Assembly (NCBI GenBank): GCA_019261985.1
Contig: JAFAQY010000073.1
Coordinates: 1-40,670 of the forward strand
Source of the DNA: Bryobacterales bacterium
Lineage (GTDB): Bacteria > Acidobacteriota > Terriglobia > Bryobacterales > Bryobacteraceae
DNA: 40,670 nucleotides
Direction of reading: 5' to 3'
Position 1 is the first letter of the stretch. The number at the start of each line of letters is the position of its first letter. Both the position numbers and the translations under genes were made by a program. Below are positions 34,895 to 40,670 of the stretch, one piece after another. The notes below the pieces were generated by a model. That model had not been told where the DNA came from, made no database searches, and worked only from the letters and a program-made list of their open reading frames with translations.

Positions 34895-35759
34895 TACGCG
34901 GCCCCTTCCAATGCACAAAACGCTTTAAGGCGAGGTGTACGGCGGCCAGCATAATCAGCGCGATCACGAAAATCACTCCGCCTTCCATCTCGTGAAACAC
35001 TCCGCGCGCTAGTTCGGGATTTATTTCGCTCAAAATACCGGTCACTGTCACGCGGCCGGCATTGGCGACGATCGCTATGGGGACGGTGGACACAAGCAGG
35101 AACCAGCGCATCCAGATTCGTTCGTCGAAGAAATAGGCATACACCAGCGACAGAAAAGATAACGACAGCAAGCTACGGATGCCGCTGCACGCTTCGGCTA
35201 CATCGAGGCTTTGGCTCGGCAACTCCAGAATATTTCCATTGCGCAACACTGGAATTCCTATGAGCGCCAGCGCGCCTTCGGCGACCTGACTCGCGAGAAT
35301 CTGCAAAGGGAATGTGATCTGGTTATACACGACGCCGGGAATCGGAATCATGAATGGCAACAGCAGGAGAGGAAACGCGAGCGCTCGTATCAGCGCCGCG
35401 CCTCCGGTTATCATCAGCATGCCAACCAATGTGATCAGCACGGAGGTGCGCTGAAGGAATAAGTCCGCGCCGAGCGTTCCCAGATAGCCCTGCCCGATGC
35501 CCCAAAGCATCACCGGAATCCCCCACCATGCAGGCTTAACTTCGATCGCAAGCAAGCAATCACGACGCTTCCACGCGATAAACGCGGCGACCAGGGGGAC
35601 GAAGAAGCCATGGCCCATGTCCCCATCGTTGAGCCATTGCTGCGCCAGCCGGTGGAGGATCGAGTAATTCGCCGCGACGAGTAGGGCCGCAAACCAGGCG
35701 GTGGTTGCCCATGGAAATGCGCGCGTCCGCGGCGACGCCGCGTGCGCTGCCGTTGCCAT
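34887..35759 (-). CDS. exosortase (XrtA-like membrane transpeptidase)
   Basis: Exosortases cleave the C-terminal PEP-CTERM signal of exported proteins at the inner membrane. From ATG 35759 the protein has 290 residues and about eight membrane helices with the full catalytic set: EACSGIRSLLSL with Cys191, ANAGRV with Arg236, and GVFHEMEGG with His256. It is followed by epsI with an 8-base overlap. The frame extends to 35813, but the extra part overlaps the upstream aldolase gene. No PEP-CTERM protein is visible in the window, so substrates lie elsewhere. Confidence 0.92.
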   Translation of the reverse strand: MATAAHAASPRTRAFPWATTAWFAALLVAANYSILHRLAQQWLNDGDMGHGFFVPLVAAFIAWKRRDCLLAIEVKPAWWGIPVMLWGIGQGYLGTLGADLFLQRTSVLITLVGMLMITGGAALIRALAFPLLLLPFMIPIPGVVYNQITFPLQILASQVAEGALALIGIPVLRNGNILELPSQSLDVAEACSGIRSLLSLSFLSLVYAYFFDERIWMRWFLLVSTVPIAIVANAGRVTVTGILSEINPELARGVFHEMEGGVIFVIALIMLAAVHLALKRFVHWKGPRSA

Positions 35760-35776
35760 AGCTTCGATTTTAGAGC

Positions 35777-36538
35777 CTACTTCGAATTCAGCTTGTGTTT
35801 CCAGTAGTCCCACGCCCTTTCAAAGCCATCCTGAGCGCCGGTTTTCGCGGCCTCCTGTGGATCAAGATACGTCACCGAGCCGCCGAGCAAAACCGCCTGC
35901 TGCTGCAGCCTTGCGTTCATGTTCATGTAGTACGCGCGCCCCGCGACGACGTGCAAATTCGGCGCGACGACCACGGCTCCGTGGCCTCGCATCAAGGCGG
36001 CGGGCTTTTGCCCCAGAGTTTGCGCAAGCGCGCGGCCTAGCTCGGGATTGCGGATCAGCATGTCGGTGATGCCCGCAGCCGACCGAATTTCGAATACCGG
36101 CACGGGTGTTTCCAAAAATCCGGCCATGTGATAAACGGGCCGCAATGGGACCGAGCTAACAGCAAAAGGAATCAGGTCGGGTGAGTGGCAGTGGACTACC
36201 GCCATAACATCCGGACGCGCGCGGTAGATCTCGCCGTGGATGAATCGCTCGGTATAGCCGGTGGAGGGGTCGCCGCTTACGGGCTTGCTATCGAGATCGT
36301 ATTCGATGATGTCGGAGGCGGTTACGGTCCCGGCGGCCATGTGCTTGGCCAGCCAATAATGATTGGGATTGTTAGGGTCGCGAATACTGACGTGGCCGTA
36401 GGCGTCCAGCACGCCTTCATTCGCGAGGATACGGTTCGCGAGCACAAGCTCCTGAATTAAGGGCGGCGGCGCGGGCTTCTTGGCCTGCGGAAGCGCGGGC
36501 AGGGCGCTCAGAATTGCGGCGAACATGGCGGGTTTCAT
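35777..36538 (-). CDS. exported class II aldolase/adducin family protein
   Basis: From ATG 36538 the protein has 253 residues: an N-terminal signal-like segment (KPAMFAAILSALPALPQ) and then a class II aldolase fold. The expected zinc ligands are present: HCH (His116, His118) and His186 in RGHGAVVV, with the catalytic-type Glu97 in YTERFIHGE. Most relatives (fuculose or ribulose phosphate aldolases) are cytoplasmic, so export is unusual. GGAGG at 36544-36548 lies 5 bases before the ATG but is paired in a hairpin. The substrate is unknown. Confidence 0.82.
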   Translation of the reverse strand: MKPAMFAAILSALPALPQAKKPAPPPLIQELVLANRILANEGVLDAYGHVSIRDPNNPNHYWLAKHMAAGTVTASDIIEYDLDSKPVSGDPSTGYTERFIHGEIYRARPDVMAVVHCHSPDLIPFAVSSVPLRPVYHMAGFLETPVPVFEIRSAAGITDMLIRNPELGRALAQTLGQKPAALMRGHGAVVVAPNLHVVAGRAYYMNMNARLQQQAVLLGGSVTYLDPQEAAKTGAQDGFERAWDYWKHKLNSK

Positions 36539-36540
36539 GT

Positions 36541-36561
36541 AAACCTCCATTGGAGGAGTTT
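36541..36561 (-). promoter_or_regulatory. hairpin covering the aldolase ribosome-binding site
   Basis: In the minus-strand mRNA, AAACUCCUCC can pair with GGAGGUUU around loop AAU (8 bp with a two-base bulge). The 3' arm is the Shine-Dalgarno of the aldolase gene, and the 5' arm contains the end of the TAA of the upstream TIGR03437 gene. A ribosome finishing the upstream gene would open it, consistent with coupled translation. Confidence 0.5.
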
Positions 36562-37339
36562 ACTGCAATGGCAGGATGATCCCGGCCGGGCTGAGCTGGG
36601 CGCCATAACCGATCTGGATTTGTGGGTTAGGAGGTGCATCGGGCGGCAATTGAAGGTTGATTTGAAACAAGCCCCCGAAGCCGGGCGTGACGCCTGCATA
36701 TAAAATGAGCCGCGGGTCAATATCGAGGCCGTTTAACAGAACGCGGAAATCGGCTCGGTCGGTGATCGATGCGGCGATTTGCGGGATTTCGTTCGGGATT
36801 GCAGCGGGAGCCGTTTGCCCCAGCCCGGTCGCATACAGCACCACTACTTCACCACGCGAGGCCGGTTGATCTTGCGTAACAAGCGGGCCATTGCCATGCG
36901 TCGCGGTGAGAGTGGTCGCGTCGGATTGAAACAAAACCGGAGCAGCCGGAGCCAGCGTGATCGAGATGGGCGGTCCGGCGAGTCCGCTATTAATAAGCTG
37001 CACAACGGCAGGTCCGGCAACCAAAAGCGGGGGGATCAAAACGTTGACTTGACCGGGAGAAACGTAATAAATATTTCCGGGAATCTGATTAATCAGCACG
37101 CGGACGCCGGTTCCAGTGAGGACGGTCGGTAACTGGCCGTTGCATACATCGTCTGGGCCGATTGGTTTCGTTACATAGGCGAGGTTTTGACCGTAAATGC
37201 TCAGGAAAGAATTGGGCGCATAGTAACCCGCGACATTGGCGGCGCCATTAGCGATTCCTGCCGCGGTATAGACAGGCGCGCCAGGGGTGGGATCTTGCGC
37301 GAGAGTCGTCCAGAGAATGGCCGCAAGCAGCCCGGTCAT
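36560..37339 (-). CDS. TIGR03437 (Solibacter C-terminal domain) secreted protein
   Basis: The product has 259 residues: a signal peptide (TGLLAAILWTTLAQ) and then almost nothing but a TIGR03437 domain, recognisable from AGIANGAANVAGYYAPNSFL, SIYGQNLA, IYYVSPGQVNVLIP, VVLYATGLGQTAPA and a terminal PNPQIQIGYGAQLSPAGI. This domain normally ends large secreted proteins of Solibacter and relatives; a protein that is nearly only the domain is less usual. It starts 6 bases after the glycosyltransferase stop, so the two are cotranscribed, and likely couples translation to the aldolase. It presumably is periplasmic or extracellular; function unknown. Confidence 0.85.
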   Translation of the reverse strand: MTGLLAAILWTTLAQDPTPGAPVYTAAGIANGAANVAGYYAPNSFLSIYGQNLAYVTKPIGPDDVCNGQLPTVLTGTGVRVLINQIPGNIYYVSPGQVNVLIPPLLVAGPAVVQLINSGLAGPPISITLAPAAPVLFQSDATTLTATHGNGPLVTQDQPASRGEVVVLYATGLGQTAPAAIPNEIPQIAASITDRADFRVLLNGLDIDPRLILYAGVTPGFGGLFQINLQLPPDAPPNPQIQIGYGAQLSPAGIILPLQ

Positions 37340-37345
37340 GTAAAA

Positions 37346-38476
37346 CTAGTCGGGCTGTGGTCGATTTTTTCTCAGCATTCCTTCGAAAATGTCGGGGATT
37401 TCGAATACGGCGCGGTTTTCGATTTTCGCGACGCTCTCTTGATAGGAGGGGAGATCTTTCAACAGGCGCTTCACCGCCATCGCAATGGTGCTGAAGCTCT
37501 CGACGACAATGCCCGCGTTGTGCTCCTTTACCCAATCGGCGTTGTACCGTTCCTGAGGCAGCGTCGCGGCATTTCGTTCCACAATTACGGGCAATTTCAT
37601 TGCGACGGCTTCGCTGATGCTTCCGGGCCCGGGCTTGCCGATGAAGAAGTCCGCGAGGTGCATATAATAAGGAATTTCGGAGGTAAATCCTTCGATAAAA
37701 TGCGGCGCCTTCGCCTTTAATTCGCTCAATTGATTTTGTAATTTCTGATTCTTGCCGCAAATCAGAATCAGTTGAGTCTCGCTGAGCTTACGGGCAATCT
37801 GCACCATTTTTTTCGAGCCCTGGCCCCCAAAAAGCACGAGCCCGGTAGGGCGATCCGGATCAAGACCTAAGCGGATGCGCTCCGCGCGGCGGTCCGCGTG
37901 GATCGGCTCATAAAATTTCGGCCGCAGGACCATGCCGGATACACGAAAAACTTTGTCCGCTGCATGGCCCATCGTTTTCGCCTGCTCAACAGCCTTGGGC
38001 GTTCCGCAGATCAAAAACTGCTCCTGCGGGACCATCCAGAAGTGAGGCGGATGATCGGCGAAATCTGTGAGAATGGTACAGAACGGTACATGTGGCAGCG
38101 TGCCTTTCAGGCTCTGATGCAGTGCGCGGTTGAAGTTCGGGACTAGCGAAACGACCATGTCCGGCTGCGTGGAATCCCAATGCCGCTCCAGCAATTGCAC
38201 ACCCGGCCTGTGATACATGCGAATCAAAGCATGCACGAATTTCAGGCCCTGGCCCGCGCCGAGCGTCCAGCCTTTGGCGAGCATTCGATTGTACACATCC
38301 TGCAGACGGATGCCCGTGGTCTTGCGGAAAACATCCAGCGGATCAAGGAGTTCCTGAAGATTCACCATGCGCACCTGCCAGGGCCTCCGCTGGCCTTCGA
38401 TGATTGTTTTAAGAGCCGTTGCGGCCGCGCGATGGCCGCCACCCGCATCAAAATAGACGAAATCAATCCTCGTCAT
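37346..38476 (-). CDS. MGDG-synthase-like glycosyltransferase (GT28)
   Basis: The 376-residue enzyme has the N-terminal DAGGGHRAAATALKTII motif and MGDG-synthase N-domain, a linker, and a GT28 C-terminal donor-binding half (GLVLFGGQGSKKMVQIARKL, FTSEIPYYMHLADFFIGKPG, then GSISEAVAMKLPVIV). Relatives add galactose or glucose to diacylglycerol at the membrane face, or GlcNAc to lipid II (MurG). The sugar and lipid cannot be told here, but a glycolipid synthase is likely. It heads an eleven-gene minus-strand run and is divergent from a PAP2 phosphatase 55 bases away, which could supply diacylglycerol or recycle polyprenyl phosphate. Confidence 0.87.
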   Translation of the reverse strand: MTRIDFVYFDAGGGHRAAATALKTIIEGQRRPWQVRMVNLQELLDPLDVFRKTTGIRLQDVYNRMLAKGWTLGAGQGLKFVHALIRMYHRPGVQLLERHWDSTQPDMVVSLVPNFNRALHQSLKGTLPHVPFCTILTDFADHPPHFWMVPQEQFLICGTPKAVEQAKTMGHAADKVFRVSGMVLRPKFYEPIHADRRAERIRLGLDPDRPTGLVLFGGQGSKKMVQIARKLSETQLILICGKNQKLQNQLSELKAKAPHFIEGFTSEIPYYMHLADFFIGKPGPGSISEAVAMKLPVIVERNAATLPQERYNADWVKEHNAGIVVESFSTIAMAVKRLLKDLPSYQESVAKIENRAVFEIPDIFEGMLRKNRPQPD

Positions 38477-38531
38477 GATTGTTTTATACCGCAGTCATGC
38501 GCCTGTGATGCAAGAGCGCTAAAAGGGTAGC

Positions 38532-39107
38532 ATGGCGGCATATTCCATGCTGACACAGAGCCGAGTTACGAGAGTTATCGTGGGGTTCGGCCAGCGCACC
38601 GACTACGGTCTGATGCGCAAAGTCAACGGATGGCGTGCTCCGAAGTGGTTGCGGTTGTGGATGATGGCCGCAACCCGCGGCGGCGATGGTTGGCTTTGGT
38701 ATGCAATGGGGGCGGTGGTCGGAATCTTCGGCGGAGCCGAGCGGATTCCGGCGCTCCTGGCCACGGCCGTCGCGGTCGCATTCGGAATTGCTTTATTTTT
38801 GAGACTTAAGCGAGTATGCGGACGGAAGCGCCCCTGCGCCATCGAGCCGCATTGCTGGGCAACGCTGCTGCCGCCCGATCAGTTTTCCTTTCCATCAGGC
38901 CATACGATTACCGCCTTTGCCGTAGCGGTTTCGCTTGGGTCTTTCTATCCCGAGGCTTGCATTGGTCTCCTGTTCTGCGCCGCAAGCGTAGCAGCATCCC
39001 GGGTCCTGCTTGGCATGCACTTTTTGACCGATGTGATCGCGGGCGCCGTAATTGGGTCGGCGCTGGGCGGCAGCGCGTACGAATTGGCCTCGCGGCTGCT
39101 GCACTAG
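38532..39107 (+). CDS. PAP2-type membrane phosphatase
   Basis: The 191-residue integral membrane protein has the three phosphatase signatures: KRVCGRKRP (residues 93-101), PSGHT (121-125) and SRVLLGMH (156-163), with about five helices. Relatives dephosphorylate phosphatidic acid, phosphatidylglycerol phosphate or undecaprenyl diphosphate. It is divergent from the MGDG-synthase-like gene, suggesting a shared lipid or polyprenol role. The ATG follows a weak AAAGGG. Confidence 0.9.
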   Translation: MAAYSMLTQSRVTRVIVGFGQRTDYGLMRKVNGWRAPKWLRLWMMAATRGGDGWLWYAMGAVVGIFGGAERIPALLATAVAVAFGIALFLRLKRVCGRKRPCAIEPHCWATLLPPDQFSFPSGHTITAFAVAVSLGSFYPEACIGLLFCAASVAASRVLLGMHFLTDVIAGAVIGSALGGSAYELASRLLH

Positions 39108-39159
39108 TCCTGTCCGGCTCGCCCCGGCTGAAGTTCCCGCCTGCTACGCGTTACACTGA

Positions 39160-39837
39160 ATGCGCATGGTTTCCCCGCTTGTCGAGCCTGCCACGCTGAC
39201 CACCGGCGAAAAGATGGACAGGACGGAGTTCCTGTGCCGATGGGAAGCCCTGCCCGAACTCAAAAGCGCCGAATTGATCGGGGGGGTGGTCTTTGTGGCT
39301 TCGCCAGTAAGCCTGCATCATGGGGAGAGGGACAGCACCGTCATTTGGTGGCTTCGCCATTACGCAATCGCAACGCCGGGATGCGAGGTTGGCAACAACA
39401 CCACCTGGTGGATGCTGGAGGACGCTCCGCAGCCGGATGCTCATCTTCGTATCCGCCCTGAGTTTGGCGGGCAGGCCTCCATCGCCTCGAATCCGCGCTA
39501 TCTTGCAGGCGCGCCCGAACTCGCCGTCGAGGTTTGCCTGACTTCGACCGAAGTCGACTTCGGCCCGAAGCTACAGCTTTACCGCCGTGCTGGGGTGCGC
39601 GAGTACATCACAATCGAGCTTTTTGCTCAGCGAATCATCTGGCGGATTCTGCGAGACAGAATTTACTATGCGCTGGAAGCGGATCCTGATAACGTGTTCC
39701 GGTCGATTACGTTTCCGGGATTGTGGCTCAACCGCGATGCTTTCTGGCGGAATGATGGAGCAGGCTTGCTGGCGGCTCTACAAGCCGGCCTCGCCACCCC
39801 CGAGCACGAGGAATTTGTCGCCCGCCTCCGCCGGTAG
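39160..39837 (+). CDS. Uma2 family (DUF820) nuclease-fold protein
   Basis: The 225-residue product resembles the Uma2 group of PD-(D/E)xK-fold proteins: ELIGGVVFVASPVSLHHGER, then PDAHLRIRPE, then GAPELAVEVCLTSTEVDFGP with KLQLYRRAGVREYITIEL. The acidic residues (PD, E) and Lys of the motif are present. The role is unknown; the family is abundant in cyanobacteria and some soil bacteria and often occurs as isolated genes. The start could also be Met 39214. No partner gene is adjacent. Confidence 0.8.
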   Translation: MRMVSPLVEPATLTTGEKMDRTEFLCRWEALPELKSAELIGGVVFVASPVSLHHGERDSTVIWWLRHYAIATPGCEVGNNTTWWMLEDAPQPDAHLRIRPEFGGQASIASNPRYLAGAPELAVEVCLTSTEVDFGPKLQLYRRAGVREYITIELFAQRIIWRILRDRIYYALEADPDNVFRSITFPGLWLNRDAFWRNDGAGLLAALQAGLATPEHEEFVARLRR

Positions 39838-39969
39838 GCTCGGAGATTCGCTATGCTGAACCGCGATTGCTGGATTCGTCAGCGAATGCTGCCTTAACCA
39901 GGAGTTCGTTGAACGGTGGGCTGCCGGTTTGTGCGGCCGGTCGATGCATGCCGATGATATGCTGGCTGC

Positions 39970-40239
39970 ATGGTAGCGCGACGCATTGAGCTTGACGAAG
40001 AAAACGATCAAATTTTGGTGCGACTCGCGCAGGATTACAAGGGCGATGTAGGCAGGGCGTTAGGCGATCTCCTCCACAGGCACGAAGCCCTAGAGAGTTT
40101 AGTAGACGCCTGCGAGGACCTCCACGCCGAAGTATTGCTAGCGCAGAAGGAGCGCGCGGAACGTGGATTCGCGGAGGGCCGCTTCACTTCTTGGGAAGAA
40201 TCAAACACCGCCATAGATTGTGACGGTTCTCTTCGCTGA
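39970..40239 (+). CDS. antitoxin-like small protein
   Basis: The 89-residue product begins VARRIELDEENDQILVRLAQ followed by GDVGRALGDLLHRHEALESL, a pattern of ribbon-helix-helix-type antitoxins, with a helical, acidic tail (LLAQKERAERGFAEGRFTSW) of the sort that wraps a toxin. No clear ribosome-binding site. The start of a broken RelE/ParE-type toxin gene overlaps its last 20 bases, supporting the antitoxin reading. Since the toxin is damaged, this may now be an orphan. Confidence 0.6.
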   Translation: MVARRIELDEENDQILVRLAQDYKGDVGRALGDLLHRHEALESLVDACEDLHAEVLLAQKERAERGFAEGRFTSWEESNTAIDCDGSLR

Positions 40240-40365
40240 GGGCGTTCCGGACGTTTTCGCGGAATTGCCAAAGAAGGTGCAGTCACGCGCCGCCCATTCG
40301 ATTGATCTCATCTCAAAATTTCCATTAATGTAATCCGAGTTTCCGCGATCATTCCCGCGGCTATC
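40220..40365 (+). pseudogene. RelE/ParE toxin with internal deletion
   Basis: From GTG 40220 one frame reads VTVLFAEGVPDVFAELPKKV followed by QSRAAHSIDLISKFPLM, the N-terminal half of a RelE/ParE-type toxin, and stops at TAA 40331-40333 after 37 codons. Immediately overlapping, from 40324 in another frame, INVIRVSAIIPAAI is read: the typical C-terminal strand of the same toxins. About 30-45 central residues with the catalytic basic patch are missing, so it is an inactivated gene joined out of frame near 40320-40330. Confidence 0.6.
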
Positions 40366-40396
40366 GTCGTGCGTGACAGCGGAAAAGTTTGCACAT

Positions 40397-40670
40397 TTAC
40401 GGCATGCGGAACGTGCCGTCGCCCGCCGGCTCGAAGATCGACAGCAGATTCGTCATGCTGAACAGCAATCGGACTTTCTTCCCCAAATTGATTAGCTCCA
40501 AGCGCGCGCCGGACGATTTCGCCGAAACGTACAGACTGACGATCGCCCCAAGGCCCATGCTGTCCATCTGCGTGACGCCGGTGAGATCGAGCACCACACG
40601 GCGGCCGGGCGCGATCAGAGGCTTGACCTCGGCCTGAAGAAGGTCTGTCAGACCCGCGACCAGGCGACCT
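40397..40670 (-). CDS. STAS-domain protein (anti-sigma factor antagonist type), 5' end beyond window
   Basis: The frame is open to the right edge, so the N-terminus is missing; 91 codons are visible. RRVVLDLTGVTQMDSMGLGA, then LYVSAKSSGARLELINLGKK and VRLLFSMTNLLSIFE, match STAS domains of the SpoIIAA/RsbV type. The Asp-Ser pair (MDS) keeps the serine that is phosphorylated in those proteins; the residue after it is Met rather than Ser or Thr. It likely takes part in a partner-switching regulatory circuit. Partner kinase genes are not visible here. Confidence 0.85.
   Translation of the reverse strand, partial: GRLVAGLTDLLQAEVKPLIAPGRRVVLDLTGVTQMDSMGLGAIVSLYVSAKSSGARLELINLGKKVRLLFSMTNLLSIFEPAGDGTFRMP

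Overview
The window looks like chromosomal DNA of an acidobacterium, most likely of the Solibacter/Bryobacter lineage. It is GC-rich and densely coding. Lineage pointers are a nearly free-standing Solibacter-type TIGR03437 protein (36560-37339), a large carboxypeptidase-regulatory TonB receptor (18063-21224), an acidobacterial-type duplicated MacB/FtsX permease (25942-28470) divergent from a PadR regulator, and a secreted protein with a WGEPDLQGIW motif (10006-11019). I saw no rRNA, tRNA, CRISPR array, transposase or phage gene.

Layout. 1-4.1 kb: a multi-pass membrane protein of glycosyltransferase type, an outer-membrane beta-barrel protein and an unknown coiled-coil protein. 4.2-6.8 kb: an exported di-haem cytochrome and a DoxX-like membrane protein, divergent from an ECF sigma factor. 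6.8-16 kb: glycogen branching enzyme, an adenosine-deaminase-family enzyme, a secreted unknown, a LigD-type polymerase domain, a secreted Ig-like protein bracketed by small hairpin repeats, a ketopantoate-reductase-like protein and a small membrane protein. 15.8-21.2 kb: an MFS exporter coupled to an exported metallo-beta-lactamase-fold protein, divergent from the TonB receptor, which has a good sigma-70-type promoter. 21.2-29.3 kb: DUF2277 and GNAT proteins, an orphan HigA-type regulator, a MOSC protein, glnE, the permease and PadR.

29.4-38.5 kb is a run of eleven minus-strand genes. In transcription order they are: MGDG-synthase-like glycosyltransferase, TIGR03437 protein, exported class II aldolase, exosortase, EpsI, aroC, def, fmt, argJ, a small secreted protein and gmhA. 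Many stops and starts overlap. It mixes envelope and exopolysaccharide functions with chorismate, arginine and translation-initiation genes. A PAP2 phosphatase is divergent from its head.

38.5-40.7 kb: a Uma2 nuclease-fold protein, an antitoxin-like gene followed by the broken remains of its RelE/ParE toxin, and a STAS-domain gene cut by the window edge.

The least explained structures are: a cluster of tiny hairpins whose stems differ in sequence but stay complementary around a fixed GGC/GCC loop (12435-12471 and 14114-14290); a long nested palindrome of similar design between def and fmt (32445-32498); operator-like repeats at the TonB-receptor and PadR promoters; and the internally deleted toxin.
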